From the NCBI RefSeq assembly GCF_001185345.1, contig NZ_KQ236745.1:482488-546487 (forward strand): DNA of 64,000 bases. The letters are read 5' to 3'. Source of the DNA: Dorea sp. D27 (GTDB taxonomy: Bacteria > Bacillota > Clostridia > Lachnospirales > Lachnospiraceae). The notes beneath the pieces are model-generated. The model was not told where the DNA came from, did not search any database, and saw only the letters and a program-made list of their open reading frames with translations. Below are positions 42,847 through 53,791 of the stretch, one piece after another. The translations under genes and the position numbers were made by a program. Each line of letters opens with the position of its first letter. The stretch's first letter is position 1.

Positions 42847-45111
42847 ATGGAACTGAACGGACTGGAAACAATTGCAAAAACAAAATATGGCAGAGAAATC
42901 AAAGATTTGAACGATGCAGAAATCTATTACGCCCTGCTTGCATTTACGAAGGAAAAGCTAAAAAGTACGCCGTATAATACAGGAGGAAAGAAATTATACT
43001 ATATTTCAGCAGAATTTCTCATAGGAAGGCTGCTGTCTAACAACCTGATAAACCTGGGCATCTATGACGATGTGGCAGAGCTGCTTGCTAAGAACGGAAA
43101 GGAGCTGGCGAAGATTGAAGAGGTTGAGCCCGAACCTTCTCTCGGCAACGGAGGGCTTGGAAGGCTTGCCGCCTGTTTCCTGGATTCTGTGGCAACGCTC
43201 GGATTTGAAGGCGACGGTATCGGCCTCAATTACCACCTTGGATTGTTCCGCCAGGTATTCGAGGGCCATAAGCAGAAGGAACTTCCGAATCCGTGGATAG
43301 GAGAGGACAGCTGGCTTACGGACACGGGATTGACCTTCCAGGTGCCCTTCAAGGACTTCACGCTCACCTCCCACCTATATGACATGGACATATCGGGTTA
43401 TGAAAGCGGAAAGAACAAGCTGCACCTGTTTGATGTAGAGGGAGTGGATGATAATATCGTCGGAGACGGTATATCTTTTGATAAAAATGATATCCGCCGC
43501 AGCCTTACTTTGTTCCTCTATCCGGACGACAGCGATAAGGCGGGAAATCTGCTCAGGATTTATCAGCAGTATTTCATGGTGTCTAGCGGTGCCCAGCTCA
43601 TATTAAAAGAATGCGAAGAAAACGGTTACGAGCTTCGCAGGCTGCATGAGCATGTTGCGATACAGATCAACGATACCCATCCATCCATGGTCATACCCGA
43701 GCTGATTCGTCTGCTCGTACAGAAGAATATCGATTTCAACGAGGCGGTAGAGATTGTTCAGAAGACATGTGCTTACACGAACCACACGATTCTGGCGGAG
43801 GCGTTGGAGACGTGGCCGCTTGCGTATCTTGAGCAGGTTGCGCCGCAGATCGTACCTGTCATAAAAGAGCTGGATCTTCGGATAAAAGGGAAATATCCGG
43901 ATGAGAACGTGCATATCATCGACAGGCAGAACCGGGTGCATATGGCCCATATGGATATCCATTACGGGCACAGCGTCAACGGTGTCGCGGCGCTTCATAC
44001 CGAGATTCTTAAGAATACGGAGCTGAAGCCGTTCTATGATATCTATCCGGAGCGGTTTAACAATAAGACGAACGGAATCACGTTCCGCCGCTGGCTCCTT
44101 CACTGCAACAAAGAGCTTGTTCGGTGGATCAGCGGATATGTGGAAGAAGATTTCCGAAGAGATGCCAACAAGCTGGAGAAGCTGCTGCGCCATATCGAGA
44201 GTGACATCGCACTGGAGAAGCTGCTTGATGTGAAGCATGAGAAGAAGGTGCAGCTTGCACGTTATCTGGAAGAAACGCAGGGAATCAAGCTGAACCCGGA
44301 CTCTATCTTCGACATTCAGGTGAAACGGCTTCATGAGTATAAGCGGCAGCAGATGAACGCGTTATATGTCATCTATAAATATCTGGAGATAAAGGCCGGA
44401 AAGATACCGTCGACACCGATAACGGTAATCTTTGGGGCTAAGGCGGCTCCGGCGTATAAGATTGCCAAGGATATCATCCACCTAATCCTCTGCCTGCAGG
44501 AGCTCGTTGACAATGACCCGGAGGTGTCACCATATCTCCAGGTCGTTATGGTAGAGAATTATAATGTTACGATGGCGGAGCATCTCATACCGGCCTGCGA
44601 CATATCAGAACAGATATCTCTAGCGTCCAAGGAGGCATCTGGCACCGGAAATATGAAGTTCATGCTGAACGGGGCTGTCACCCTCGGTACGGAGGACGGA
44701 GCGAACGTTGAGATACATGAGCTGGTGGGAGATGACAACATCTATATCTTCGGGCAGTCCAGCAGCCAGGTAATCGAGCATTATGCAAAAGGAGACTACC
44801 GTGCCGCGGACTATTATATCAATGACGAACAGATACGTTCCCTCATCAATTTCATCATAAGCCCTGAGATGATGAGGATAGGGGATCCATACCACCTGCT
44901 GCAGATACACGCGGAACTGATCTACAAAGACTGGTTCATGACACTGCTGGATCTGAAAGAATATATAGCGGCCAGGAACCGGGCATATGAAGATTATGCA
45001 GACCGCAAGGCATGGAGCAGGAAAATGCTCACAAATATTGCAAAAGCAGGTTATTTTTCATCTGACAGAACAATTGCAGAATATAATAAAGATATCTGGC
45101 ATCTTCAGTAA
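42847..45111 (+). CDS. glgP: Glycogen/starch phosphorylase
   Basis: A 754-aa PLP enzyme releasing glucose-1-phosphate from alpha-1,4-glucans. Start ATG 42847 with AAGGAG at 42835-42840; ATG 42832 precedes that SD. Substrate motifs: [51 protein letters not shown]. The PLP-binding Lys sits in [15 protein letters not shown], preceded by [17 protein letters not shown]. It lacks the N-terminal regulatory helix of animal enzymes. A single-gene unit; the isoamylase-like pseudoenzyme at 12.9 kb is the only other glucan-related gene here. Confidence 0.95.
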   Translation: MELNGLETIAKTKYGREIKDLNDAEIYYALLAFTKEKLKSTPYNTGGKKLYYISAEFLIGRLLSNNLINLGIYDDVAELLAKNGKELAKIEEVEPEPSLGNGGLGRLAACFLDSVATLGFEGDGIGLNYHLGLFRQVFEGHKQKELPNPWIGEDSWLTDTGLTFQVPFKDFTLTSHLYDMDISGYESGKNKLHLFDVEGVDDNIVGDGISFDKNDIRRSLTLFLYPDDSDKAGNLLRIYQQYFMVSSGAQLILKECEENGYELRRLHEHVAIQINDTHPSMVIPELIRLLVQKNIDFNEAVEIVQKTCAYTNHTILAEALETWPLAYLEQVAPQIVPVIKELDLRIKGKYPDENVHIIDRQNRVHMAHMDIHYGHSVNGVAALHTEILKNTELKPFYDIYPERFNNKTNGITFRRWLLHCNKELVRWISGYVEEDFRRDANKLEKLLRHIESDIALEKLLDVKHEKKVQLARYLEETQGIKLNPDSIFDIQVKRLHEYKRQQMNALYVIYKYLEIKAGKIPSTPITVIFGAKAAPAYKIAKDIIHLILCLQELVDNDPEVSPYLQVVMVENYNVTMAEHLIPACDISEQISLASKEASGTGNMKFMLNGAVTLGTEDGANVEIHELVGDDNIYIFGQSSSQVIEHYAKGDYRAADYYINDEQIRSLINFIISPEMMRIGDPYHLLQIHAELIYKDWFMTLLDLKEYIAARNRAYEDYADRKAWSRKMLTNIAKAGYFSSDRTIAEYNKDIWHLQ

Positions 45112-45112
45112 T

Positions 45113-45162
45113 TTTGAAAGGGGTCAGACCCCTGCAGCCGCAGGGGTCTGACCCCTTTCAAA
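45113..45162. repeat. GGGGTCAGACCCC inverted-repeat element, copy 2
   Basis: A perfect 23-bp inverted repeat with a 4-nt loop (AGCC). The left arm is 45113-45135, the right arm 45140-45162, beginning TTTGAAAGGGGTCAGACCCC. It fills nearly the whole gap between the convergent genes glgP (stop 45111) and mgtC (stop 45163). Same core as 22738-22775. With its T/A ends it could also end transcription from both sides. Confidence 0.88.
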
Positions 45163-45837
45163 TTATATATTAATTGACTTGATTTGTGGATTGTTTTTTA
45201 ACAGTGTGAATATTTCATAAATATCGTAAGATTCGGGGAATTTTACATACAGCTTGATTTCCAGCGTCGTATCATCTATCCGTCTGGCATTGATGTTGGA
45301 TATCTTTATCTTGCTGGACGAGAAGATGCCACCCAACAGCCCTTTGATTTCTTCTTTGGAATCAACCTGTATCGTTATCTGTTCCATTATTGCATTTCTG
45401 CCGTACAGGAACCTCGTGTGGAAAAGAAACTGCAGGAATACGATAAACAGCGAAGAAGCAACGCTCAGAGCATACATTCCGGCGCCGAATGCCATGCCGA
45501 TGCCCACCGTTGCCCATATGCCGGCCGCAGTCGTGATACCTACCACATTCATCTTCCGGTTGAATATGACGCCTGCACCGAGGAATCCTACTGCCGTGAC
45601 GACGCCCGCCGCGATACGTGACGGATCAAGACCGATATGCTCTCTGGCCAGTATGTCATAAAATCCATATTTTGACAGGACCATCATGAGCGAAGAGGCG
45701 AGGGCTACGATGGCATGCGTGCGGATACCGGCGGACTTCATGTGGCTTTCTCGTTCATAGCCGATTACTGCGCCGCAGGCAGCGGCTCCAAGCACGCGTA
45801 GAAAATATTCTAATTGCATAAGAACAGCAGCTGACAT
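45163..45837 (-). CDS. MgtC/SapB family membrane protein
   Basis: A 224-aa protein. Start set at ATG 45837, 8 nt after GGAGGT on the minus strand; ATG 45843 is only 2 nt away. N-terminal 150 residues: four to five membrane helices with the MgtC signature GAVIGYERE and SAGIRTHAIVALASSLMM, then GAGVIFN. The last 75 residues form a small ACT-like soluble domain (IKISNINARRIDDTTLEIKL). Family members affect magnesium homeostasis or acid tolerance, not direct transport. It ends directly at the repeat element. Confidence 0.88.
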   Translation of the reverse strand: MSAAVLMQLEYFLRVLGAAACGAVIGYERESHMKSAGIRTHAIVALASSLMMVLSKYGFYDILAREHIGLDPSRIAAGVVTAVGFLGAGVIFNRKMNVVGITTAAGIWATVGIGMAFGAGMYALSVASSLFIVFLQFLFHTRFLYGRNAIMEQITIQVDSKEEIKGLLGGIFSSSKIKISNINARRIDDTTLEIKLYVKFPESYDIYEIFTLLKNNPQIKSINI

Positions 45838-45932
45838 TTCCATACCTCCTTTTACTATATATTAAGTATATATGATGCACAGGGAAAAAACCATACAATT
45901 GTCAGGAAAGACTGGTTTATCAAGGGACAGAA

Positions 45933-45941
45933 TGATATGAT
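45933..45941 (+). promoter_or_regulatory. Extended -10 promoter of the nucleoside salvage operon
   Basis: TGA followed by TATGAT at 45936-45941 (extended -10). The -35 near 45913 (TGGTTT) is poor, so an activator or weak basal use is likely. Confidence 0.5.
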
Positions 45942-45970
45942 ATAGGGAGGAAAAGAAAGGGGATGTGCAC

Positions 45971-46759
45971 ATGATCAACTATTCAGAGGACAAAGACAGA
46001 CAATATCATATACAGGTTGCCAGAGGGGAAGTCGGCAGGTATGTTATCCTTCCGGGCGATCCAAAGAGGTGTGAAAAGATTGCCGCACATTTTGAAGATG
46101 CCAGGCTGATTGCCGACAGCAGGGAATATGTCACATATACAGGCTGTCTGGACGGTGAAAAAGTTAGCGTGACGTCCACCGGTATAGGAGGGCCGTCCGC
46201 AGCGATTGCCATGGAAGAGCTCGTCAGGACAGGTGCGGATACATTCATCCGTGTCGGCACGAGCGGAGGGATGGCGGAAGAAGTAAAGAGCGGGGATATC
46301 GTGATAGCGACAGGCGCGGTACGTATGGAGGGGACGAGCAAAGAGTATGCGCCCATAGAGTATCCGGCTGTTGCGGATATTGCAGTTGTCAATGCCCTGA
46401 TGGAGGCCGCCGCCAATCAGAATCTCGCTTATCATACGGGTGTCGTTCAGTGCAAGGATTCCTTTTATGGGCAGCACTCACCAGACACGAAGCCGGTCGG
46501 CTACGAGCTCATGGAGAAATGGAACGCATGGGTCAAATGTGGCTGCCTCGCCTCTGAGATGGAGTCGGCGGCGCTGTATATCGTCGGCAGCTGTCTGCGC
46601 GCAAGGGTCGGTTCCGTCATGCTCGTCATGGCGAATCAGGAGCGGGCCAGAAAAGGACTTCCGAACCCGGTCGTACACGATACGGAAGCGCCGATTCTGG
46701 CAGCAGTCGAAGCAATCCGCATTCTAATAAAAAAAGACAGACAAAAGGAGGAGAAATAA
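45971..46759 (+). CDS. udp: Uridine phosphorylase-type nucleoside phosphorylase
   Basis: A 262-aa hexameric NP-I phosphorylase, splitting uridine (or a related nucleoside) with phosphate into base and (deoxy)ribose-1-phosphate. Start ATG 45971, with AAAGGGG 8 nt upstream. Motifs: [13 protein letters not shown] (phosphate loop), [16 protein letters not shown] (NP-I signature), [15 protein letters not shown] with the ribose-binding Glu-Met-Glu set. [19 protein letters not shown] suits a uridine phosphorylase. First gene of the operon with deoC 2 nt away. Confidence 0.92.
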   Translation: MINYSEDKDRQYHIQVARGEVGRYVILPGDPKRCEKIAAHFEDARLIADSREYVTYTGCLDGEKVSVTSTGIGGPSAAIAMEELVRTGADTFIRVGTSGGMAEEVKSGDIVIATGAVRMEGTSKEYAPIEYPAVADIAVVNALMEAAANQNLAYHTGVVQCKDSFYGQHSPDTKPVGYELMEKWNAWVKCGCLASEMESAALYIVGSCLRARVGSVMLVMANQERARKGLPNPVVHDTEAPILAAVEAIRILIKKDRQKEEK

Positions 46760-46761
46760 TT

Positions 46762-47427
46762 ATGAAAATAGAGGAAATACTAAAGCACGTGGACCATACC
46801 TTACTGGCTCAGACTGCCACGTGGGAAGAGATACGCAGTATCTGTGACGACGGCATGGCATACCATACCGCATCTGTGTGCATACCGCCTTCCTATGTCA
46901 GACCGGCTAAGGAATACGTGGGTGATAAGCTGGCAGTATGTACAGTCATAGGCTTTCCGAACGGGTATAACACGACAGCGGTCAAAGTGGCGGAGACAAA
47001 GGACGCGGTGGCGAATGGAGCCGATGAGATTGACATGGTCATCAATCTCGGATGGGTCAAGGATAAGAAATATGACTGCGTGGAGGCTGAGATACGGCAG
47101 ATAAAAGAGGCGGCGGACGGCAGGCTGCTTAAGGTTATTATAGAGACGTGCCTTCTCAGCGAAGAAGAGAAAGTGAAGATGTGCGAGATCGTCACGGGGG
47201 CAGGGGCCGATTATATCAAGACATCGACAGGATTTTCATCAGAGGGGGCGACGTTCGGCGATGTGAGACTCTTTGCAGAGCATGTGGGTGCAGATGTGAA
47301 GATTAAGGCGGCGGGAGGTATCCGCTCCATCCAGGACGCGGAAGACTTTCTGGAGCTTGGGGCAGAAAGACTTGGAACGAGCAGGATTGTCAGGATAGCG
47401 AAGAGTAAAGGCCACGACATAAAGTAA
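46762..47427 (+). CDS. deoC: Deoxyribose-phosphate aldolase
   Basis: A 221-aa class I aldolase splitting 2-deoxyribose-5-phosphate to acetaldehyde and glyceraldehyde-3-phosphate. Start ATG 46762 with SD AAAGGAGG. The Schiff-base Lys is Lys153 in [14 protein letters not shown]; the start has HVDHTLL and the middle [17 protein letters not shown]. Works downstream of udp and deoB in deoxynucleoside breakdown. Confidence 0.96.
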   Translation: MKIEEILKHVDHTLLAQTATWEEIRSICDDGMAYHTASVCIPPSYVRPAKEYVGDKLAVCTVIGFPNGYNTTAVKVAETKDAVANGADEIDMVINLGWVKDKKYDCVEAEIRQIKEAADGRLLKVIIETCLLSEEEKVKMCEIVTGAGADYIKTSTGFSSEGATFGDVRLFAEHVGADVKIKAAGGIRSIQDAEDFLELGAERLGTSRIVRIAKSKGHDIK

Positions 47428-47442
47428 AAGGGAGTGTCAGAA

Positions 47443-47871
47443 TTGGAAAAAGAAAAACTGCCGGTACGGCTCATGATTCAGAAAGCGGAGGAAGCGCTCG
47501 GATTTTCCTACGCGCCTTATTCTCATTTTAAGGTCGCGGCGTCGCTGCTTACAGCAAGCGGCACTGTGTATACCGGCTGCAATATTGAAAATGCCGCTTA
47601 TTCTCCGGGCAACTGTGCGGAGCGCACGGCAATGTTCAAAGCGGTCAGTGAAGGAGAGCGGGATTTTTCGGCCATCTGCATCGTAAACGAGGACGCGGAA
47701 GGCGGCCACGGCATTTGCCCTCCGTGCGGAGTGTGCCGTCAGGTCATGATGGAGTTCTGCCGGCCGGATGATTTTTATATCATCCTTGCAGCCGATGAAG
47801 CTCATTATGAAATATACACGCTTGAAGAATTGCTCCCTCTGGGATTCGGTCCAGGTAATCTGGAGGGATAG
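47443..47871 (+). CDS. cdd: Cytidine deaminase
   Basis: A 142-aa homotetrameric zinc enzyme. Zinc site: NCAERTAMF (Cys and catalytic Glu) and PPCGVCRQVMMEFC (two Cys). Start TTG 47443 has AAGGGAG 8 nt upstream, while GTG 47434 is adjacent to the SD. Converts (deoxy)cytidine to (deoxy)uridine, which feeds udp in the same operon. Substrate loop CNIENAAYSPG is complete. Confidence 0.95.
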   Translation: MEKEKLPVRLMIQKAEEALGFSYAPYSHFKVAASLLTASGTVYTGCNIENAAYSPGNCAERTAMFKAVSEGERDFSAICIVNEDAEGGHGICPPCGVCRQVMMEFCRPDDFYIILAADEAHYEIYTLEELLPLGFGPGNLEG

Positions 47872-47912
47872 GTGAGTATATATAAGTATATGAATAGAAA
47901 GGGGTCTGCCAT

Positions 47913-49103
47913 ATGGAGAGGTTTCACAGGATATTTGTCATTGTACTGGATTCGCTCGGTGTCGGAGCGATGGAAGATGCGGCGCTGTTCGGAGATGAGG
48001 GGGCTGATACGCTCGGGCATATCGCGGAAACCGTTCCCGGGCTTATGCTGCCTAATCTTGCAAAGCTTGGCTTATGGAATGTACATCCGTCCGCGAATGA
48101 GCCTGCCCCAGAGCATCCCGCAGGATACTACGGGACGCTTAAGGAGCGGAGCAATGGAAAGGATACGATGACCGGTCATTGGGAAATGATGGGGATATAT
48201 ACGACAAAACCCTTCAAGACATTTACAGAGACCGGTTTTCCAGAAGCGCTGATAAAAGAACTCGAAGAAAGAACCGGCCATAAGGTTATCGGCAATAAAA
48301 GTGCAAGCGGTACGGAGATTCTGGAGGAGCTTGGGGAGGAAGAGATTGCGACCGGGCATATGATTGTCTATACTTCTGCGGATTCCGTTCTCCAAATCTG
48401 CGGGAACGAGGAGACGTTCGGCCTCGAGGAGCTGTACCGGTGCTGCGAGATTGCACGGGAACTTACGATGAAAGATGAGTGGAAAGTCGGGCGGGTGATT
48501 GCAAGGCCGTATGTAGGAAAAAAGAAAGGCGAGTTCGTACGCACGAGCAACCGGCACGACTATGCGGTCAACCCTTCCGGCCCTACAGTGCTTGACGCGC
48601 TCAAGCAAGCAGGATATGACGTGATATCTATCGGGAAGATCAAAGATATATTTGCGGGTGAAGGGATAACGGAAGCGGTCAAATCCAAAAGCTCTGTCCA
48701 TGGCATGGAACAGACGGAAGAGGCGGCGGAAGGGGACTTTCACGGTCTCTGCTTTGTAAACCTGGTGGACTTTGATGCGCTGTGGGGACACAGGAGGAAC
48801 CCGAAGGGCTACGCAGAGGAGCTGGAACATTTTGACAGAAAGCTCGGGCAGCTGCTGGATGTGCTGCGGGAGGATGACCTGCTGATGATAACGGCAGACC
48901 ATGGAAATGATCCAACCTATAAGGGGACAGACCACACGAGGGAGAAAGTACCGCTTCTCGTGTATTCTAAATCCATGGGTGGGTCAGGCAGCCTGGGCGA
49001 ACAGGATACATTTGCCGTGATAGGAGCCACGATAGCGGAGAACTTTAATGTGGAGATGCCGGAAGGTACGATAGGACATTCATTGATGCACTTCATTGAG
49101 TAA
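47913..49103 (+). CDS. deoB: Phosphopentomutase
   Basis: A 396-aa metal enzyme of the alkaline phosphatase superfamily, moving phosphate between C1 and C5 of (deoxy)ribose so that udp products can enter DeoC or central metabolism. N-terminal [15 protein letters not shown] with the metal ligand Asp; [28 protein letters not shown] with the phosphorylated Thr; and [39 protein letters not shown] with the metal-binding Asp and His. SD AGAAAGGGG. Last gene of the operon. Confidence 0.96.
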   Translation: MERFHRIFVIVLDSLGVGAMEDAALFGDEGADTLGHIAETVPGLMLPNLAKLGLWNVHPSANEPAPEHPAGYYGTLKERSNGKDTMTGHWEMMGIYTTKPFKTFTETGFPEALIKELEERTGHKVIGNKSASGTEILEELGEEEIATGHMIVYTSADSVLQICGNEETFGLEELYRCCEIARELTMKDEWKVGRVIARPYVGKKKGEFVRTSNRHDYAVNPSGPTVLDALKQAGYDVISIGKIKDIFAGEGITEAVKSKSSVHGMEQTEEAAEGDFHGLCFVNLVDFDALWGHRRNPKGYAEELEHFDRKLGQLLDVLREDDLLMITADHGNDPTYKGTDHTREKVPLLVYSKSMGGSGSLGEQDTFAVIGATIAENFNVEMPEGTIGHSLMHFIE

Positions 49104-49120
49104 TTTAGCGAATTAAAGTC

Positions 49121-49149
49121 TTGAAACAAACATTAAAATAGGATATGAT
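49121..49149 (+). promoter_or_regulatory. Promoter of the leuB-ilvD-ilvB-serC-serA group
   Basis: TTGAAA at 49121-49126, 17-bp spacer, TATGAT at 49144-49149, 51 nt before the leuB ATG. No T-box or leader peptide is visible in this short leader. Confidence 0.75.
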
Positions 49150-49200
49150 TAATTCTATAGATTTTTTTACTGAATTTTTATACAGGAAGGATGAGAGCAT

Positions 49201-50283
49201 ATGAACCTGAACATTGGGGTGATTAAAGGAGATGGAATCGGTCCTGAGATTGTGACCGAGGCTATGAAAGTGCTGGATAAGGTTGCGGAAGTATACGGAC
49301 ATACGTGTAAATATACACAACTGTTGATGGGAGGTGCATCTATTGATGTACATGGCATTCCACTTACCGATGAGACAGTAGCAGCGGCAAAAGCGTGCGA
49401 TGCCGTGCTTATGGGCTCCATCGGAGGAGATGCCGGGACATCTCCGTGGTACCGGCTTGAGCCGTCCAAACGGCCGGAAGCCGGGCTGCTTAAGATACGT
49501 AAGGAGCTGAACCTTTTTGCGAATCTAAGGCCGGCCGTGCTGTATGACGAGTTGAAAGGTGCATGTCCGTTGAAGGAAGAGATTACGGAAGGCGGTTTTG
49601 ACATGGTCATCCTGCGGGAACTGACCGGAGGGCTGTACTTCGGTGAACGGAGTACCGGGGAAAAAGACGGCGTGCTTACGGCACATGACTCGCTTACATA
49701 TAATGAGAACGAAATCAGGAGAATTGCAAAGCGCGGCTTTGACATTGCCGCGAAGAGAAGAAAAAAAGTGACGAGCGTCGACAAGGCAAACGTGCTCGAT
49801 ACATCAAGGCTGTGGAGGAAAGTCGTGGAAGAGGTTGCGGCAGGCTATCCGGAAGTGACGCTGGAGCATATGCTGGTAGATAACTGCGCCATGCAGCTTG
49901 TGAAAGATCCTAAGCAGTTTGATGTAATCCTGACAGAAAATATGTTCGGGGATATCCTTTCCGACGAGGCAAGCATGGTGACCGGCTCTATCGGCATGCT
50001 TGCAAGCGCAAGCCTGAACGAGACGAAATTCGGACTGTACGAGCCAAGCGGCGGCTCAGCACCAGATATAGCAGGAAAGGGAATCGCCAATCCGATAGCG
50101 ACAATACTTTCTATGGCAATGATGCTCAGATACAGCTTCGACCTTGACAAGGAAGCAGACGCGGTAGAGGCGGCCGTTGCGAAAGTGCTGGAAAAAGGCT
50201 GCCGTACCATCGACATCATGTCAGAAGGAAAGACACAGATAGGAACAGAAGAAATGGGTAACCTGATAGCAGATTGCATTTAG
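49201..50283 (+). CDS. leuB: 3-isopropylmalate dehydrogenase
   Basis: A 360-aa NAD-dependent oxidative decarboxylase of leucine synthesis. N-terminal [20 protein letters not shown], substrate Arg set in [12 protein letters not shown] and [14 protein letters not shown], metal site DNCAMQLV and [17 protein letters not shown] site [21 protein letters not shown]. It begins the branched-chain operon; leuA, leuC and leuD are not here. Confidence 0.97.
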   Translation: MNLNIGVIKGDGIGPEIVTEAMKVLDKVAEVYGHTCKYTQLLMGGASIDVHGIPLTDETVAAAKACDAVLMGSIGGDAGTSPWYRLEPSKRPEAGLLKIRKELNLFANLRPAVLYDELKGACPLKEEITEGGFDMVILRELTGGLYFGERSTGEKDGVLTAHDSLTYNENEIRRIAKRGFDIAAKRRKKVTSVDKANVLDTSRLWRKVVEEVAAGYPEVTLEHMLVDNCAMQLVKDPKQFDVILTENMFGDILSDEASMVTGSIGMLASASLNETKFGLYEPSGGSAPDIAGKGIANPIATILSMAMMLRYSFDLDKEADAVEAAVAKVLEKGCRTIDIMSEGKTQIGTEEMGNLIADCI

Positions 50284-50321
50284 GTACAGGGCAAAATCCA
50301 TATAGGTACACCATAAAGTTC

Positions 50322-50364
50322 AATTTGGGACGTAACCCTTTTCAAAAAGATCACGTCCTGAATT
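50322..50364 (+). promoter_or_regulatory. Hairpin in the leuB-ilvD gap
   Basis: AATT-tg-GGACGT (50322-50333) pairs with ACGTCC-tg-AATT (50353-50364), symmetric 2x2 internal loop, loop of 19 nt. No T-run follows. It may modulate ilvD expression relative to leuB. Confidence 0.45.
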
Positions 50365-50384
50365 AGTTAACCAGGAGGGATAAT

Positions 50385-52058
50385 ATGAGAAGTGATACAG
50401 TAACGAAGGGGATGCAGCAGGCACCCCACAGGTCTTTATTCAATGCGCTCGGCTATACGAAGGAGGAGCTACAGCGTCCGCTAGTAGGTATAGTGAGTTC
50501 GCACAATGAGATTGTTCCGGGTCATATGAACCTGGATAAGATTGTTGATGCTGTGAAGATGGGTGTTGCCATGGCGGGAGGAACGCCAATCGTGTTCCCG
50601 GCTATTGCGGTATGTGATGGAATAGCCATGGGACATATCGGAATGAAATATTCTCTTGTGACAAGAGACCTGATTGCAGATTCAACAGAAGCTATGGCTT
50701 TGGCGCACCAGTTCGACGCGCTCGTCATGGTGCCTAACTGTGACAAGAACGTGCCCGGACTGCTGATGGCGGCTGCAAGAATCAACGTGCCGACCATATT
50801 CGTCAGCGGAGGCCCCATGCTTGCAGGACATGTGAAGGGGAAGAAGCGGAGCCTTTCCAGCATGTTCGAGGCAGTCGGCTCTTATACGGCTGGAACGATG
50901 ACGGAAGAAGATGTATGCGAGTTTGAGAATAAAGTATGCCCGACGTGTGGTTCATGCTCCGGCATGTATACCGCGAACAGCATGAACTGCCTGACGGAGG
51001 TGCTCGGCATGGGGCTGTCCGGCAACGGCACGATTCCTGCAGTATACTCAGAGAGGATTCGTCTGGCGAAGCATGCAGGCATGCAGGTGATGGAACTGTG
51101 GAAAAATGATATCCGTCCAAGAGACATCATGACCGAAGATGCGATATTAAATGCGCTGACGGTCGATATGGCACTCGGCTGTTCTACCAACAGCATGCTC
51201 CATCTTCCGGCAATTGCCCATGAGATCGGGATGGATTTTGAGATAGACTTTGCCAACGGAATCAGCGAGAAGACGCCGAACCTGTGTCATCTTGCACCGG
51301 CAGGACCTACATATATGGAAGATCTGAACGAGGCGGGCGGCGTGTATGCCGTCATGGCAGAGCTGAACAAGAAAGGGCTTCTGCATACGGATTGCCTGAC
51401 TGTTACAGGAAAGACAGTCAGTGAGAACATAGCAGGAGCGGTCAACAAAGACCCTGAGGTTATAAGAACAATCGACAATCCATATAGTACTACAGGAGGA
51501 ATTGCAGTACTGAAAGGAAATCTTGCACCAGACGGCAGCGTCGTGAAGCGTTCCGCAGTTGCAGAGGAGATGCTCGTACACGAAGGTCCTGCCAGGGTAT
51601 TTGACTGTGAGGAAGATGCAATCGAAGCCATCAAAGGAGGCAGGATTGCAGCAGGAGATGTCGTTGTAATCCGCTATGTGGGACCAAAGGGCGGGCCGGG
51701 TATGCCGGAGATGCTCAATCCGACCTCCGCGATAGCCGGCATGGGCCTTGGCTCTTCCGTCGCCCTCATCACGGACGGACGGTTCAGCGGAGCATCCAGA
51801 GGAGCTTCCATCGGTCACGTGTCTCCGGAAGCTGCTGTCGGCGGGCCGGTTGCACTCATTGAAGAAGGGGATATCATCAAGATTGATATACCGGGGCTGA
51901 AACTCGAACTGGATGTGCCGGAGGAAGAGCTGGAGAAGAGAAAGAAGGCGTGGGAGCCGCGACAGCCACGCATTACAACAGGATATCTGGCAAGATATGC
52001 GTCCATGGTTACGTCAGGCAACAGGGGAGCCATCCTGGAAGTGCCGAAGAATAAATAG
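50385..52058 (+). CDS. ilvD: Dihydroxy-acid dehydratase
   Basis: A 557-aa Fe-S enzyme of valine, isoleucine and leucine synthesis. Cluster Cys in NCDKNVPG, then [18 protein letters not shown], the authentic IlvD signature. The end has [40 protein letters not shown] and [10 protein letters not shown]. Its place between leuB and ilvB supports the biosynthetic role, in contrast to the paralogue at 16991. Confidence 0.97.
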   Translation: MRSDTVTKGMQQAPHRSLFNALGYTKEELQRPLVGIVSSHNEIVPGHMNLDKIVDAVKMGVAMAGGTPIVFPAIAVCDGIAMGHIGMKYSLVTRDLIADSTEAMALAHQFDALVMVPNCDKNVPGLLMAAARINVPTIFVSGGPMLAGHVKGKKRSLSSMFEAVGSYTAGTMTEEDVCEFENKVCPTCGSCSGMYTANSMNCLTEVLGMGLSGNGTIPAVYSERIRLAKHAGMQVMELWKNDIRPRDIMTEDAILNALTVDMALGCSTNSMLHLPAIAHEIGMDFEIDFANGISEKTPNLCHLAPAGPTYMEDLNEAGGVYAVMAELNKKGLLHTDCLTVTGKTVSENIAGAVNKDPEVIRTIDNPYSTTGGIAVLKGNLAPDGSVVKRSAVAEEMLVHEGPARVFDCEEDAIEAIKGGRIAAGDVVVIRYVGPKGGPGMPEMLNPTSAIAGMGLGSSVALITDGRFSGASRGASIGHVSPEAAVGGPVALIEEGDIIKIDIPGLKLELDVPEEELEKRKKAWEPRQPRITTGYLARYASMVTSGNRGAILEVPKNK

Positions 52059-52075
52059 ATAGGAGATACGAAGGT

Positions 52076-53758
52076 ATGCAATTGACAGGAGCAGAAATCG
52101 TTATAGAGTGTCTGAAGGAGCAGGGGGTAGATACCGTATTCGGCTATCCGGGCGGCTCCATACTGAATGTATATGACGAATTATATAAGCACAGTGATGA
52201 GATAACACATATACTGACATCACATGAACAGGGGGCTGCACACGCAGCCGACGGGTATGCGAGGGCAACCGGAAAGGTCGGCGTGTGCTTTGCGACGAGC
52301 GGACCGGGCGCTACAAACCTGGTAACCGGAATTGCGACGGCATGCATGGATTCCATCCCGATTGTGGCAATCACCTGCAACGTCGGGGTCTCTCTGCTGG
52401 GAAAAGACAGCTTCCAGGAGATCGACATCACGGGCATCACGATGCCGATAACGAAGCACAATTATATCGTCAAAGATGTAAAAGATTTGGCCGAAACTAT
52501 CAGGAAAGCATTTGTGATAGCCCAAAAAGGCCGGCCCGGTCCGGTGCTGGTCGATATCCCAAAGGATGTGACGGCCAACAAGACAGAGTATAAAAAACAG
52601 GAGATTGCTCCGGTGACAGCTTCGCAGGCTGTCTGTGAAGAAGAGATTGAGAGCGCGCTTAAGATCATCTCAAAATCAAAGAAACCATACATATTTGTAG
52701 GCGGTGGAGCGGTTCTCGCAGACGCGAGCCAGGAGCTGTATGAATTCGTGAAAAAGGTAGATGCGCCTGTCACAGATACCCTCATGGGTAAGGGCGCATT
52801 CCCGGGGACAGATCCTCTGTACACCGGAATGCTTGGAATGCACGGGACGAAAACCTCCAACTATGGGGTGAGTGAATGCGATCTTCTCATCGTTATAGGC
52901 GCAAGGTTCAGCGACCGTGTGACAGGCAATGCAAAGAAATTTGCCAAGAATGCCAGAATCCTGCAGTTTGATGTGGACGCTGCTGAAATGAATAAAAATG
53001 TGCTGATTACCGACGGGGTCGTAGGCGATATCAAAGTGGCACTCGCCATCATGAACGACAGACTTGAAGATCAGTGCCACTCTGAATGGATAGAGAAGAT
53101 CATGGCCTATAAGGAACAGTATCCTCTCAAGTACCACGAGGATACGCTGACCGGTCCCTTCGTGGTGGAAGAGATATACCGCCAGACGAAAGGAGATGCC
53201 GTCATCGTAACAGAAGTAGGGCAGCACCAGATGTGGGCCGCCCAGTTCTATAAGTATACGAAGCCGAGAACCTTCCTTACGTCAGGCGGCCTTGGAACGA
53301 TGGGCTATGGCCTCGGGGCGTCTCTTGGCGCAAAGATCGGCATGCCAGACAAGACGGTCGTCAATATAGCCGGGGACGGCTGCTTCCGCATGAACATGAA
53401 TGAGATTGCGACCGCGGCGCGTTATAATATCCCGATTATCCAGGTCGTAGTAAACAACCACGTGCTCGGCATGGTGAGACAATGGCAGAACCTCTTCTAT
53501 GGAGAGCGTTATTCGGCTACGGTGCTGAACGACAACGTGGATTTCGTGAAACTGGCGGAGGCGCTCGGCGCTACAGGCGTCCGCGCTGAGACTAAGGAGG
53601 AATTCAAAGAGGCATTCGCAGCGGCTCTTACGCTGGGGAAGCCGGTCGTCATCGACTGCCAGATTGATTCTGATGAAAAGGTGTGGCCGATGGTGGCGCC
53701 CGGCGCGGCAATCAGCGAAGCCTTTGACGAAAAAGATCTGGAAGAAAAGAGCAGATAA
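52076..53758 (+). CDS. ilvB: Acetolactate synthase, large (catalytic) subunit
   Basis: A 560-aa ThDP enzyme joining two pyruvates, or pyruvate and 2-oxobutyrate. Catalytic Glu in HEQGAAHAADGYARATGKVG; FAD-type middle domain; ThDP-Mg site GDGCFRMNMNEIATAARYNI. The domain order and SFQEIDITGITMPITKHNY are as in IlvB. No ilvN regulatory subunit or ilvC lies next to it, so those would be elsewhere. Confidence 0.95.
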   Translation: MQLTGAEIVIECLKEQGVDTVFGYPGGSILNVYDELYKHSDEITHILTSHEQGAAHAADGYARATGKVGVCFATSGPGATNLVTGIATACMDSIPIVAITCNVGVSLLGKDSFQEIDITGITMPITKHNYIVKDVKDLAETIRKAFVIAQKGRPGPVLVDIPKDVTANKTEYKKQEIAPVTASQAVCEEEIESALKIISKSKKPYIFVGGGAVLADASQELYEFVKKVDAPVTDTLMGKGAFPGTDPLYTGMLGMHGTKTSNYGVSECDLLIVIGARFSDRVTGNAKKFAKNARILQFDVDAAEMNKNVLITDGVVGDIKVALAIMNDRLEDQCHSEWIEKIMAYKEQYPLKYHEDTLTGPFVVEEIYRQTKGDAVIVTEVGQHQMWAAQFYKYTKPRTFLTSGGLGTMGYGLGASLGAKIGMPDKTVVNIAGDGCFRMNMNEIATAARYNIPIIQVVVNNHVLGMVRQWQNLFYGERYSATVLNDNVDFVKLAEALGATGVRAETKEEFKEAFAAALTLGKPVVIDCQIDSDEKVWPMVAPGAAISEAFDEKDLEEKSR

Positions 53759-53791
53759 TTATTACGGAATAAGAAAGTGGAGGAATGTATT

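Noticed and set aside
49104..49200. T-box leader before leuB
   Set aside because: The leader is under 60 nt from the promoter and lacks the AGGGTGG-type T-box and terminator.
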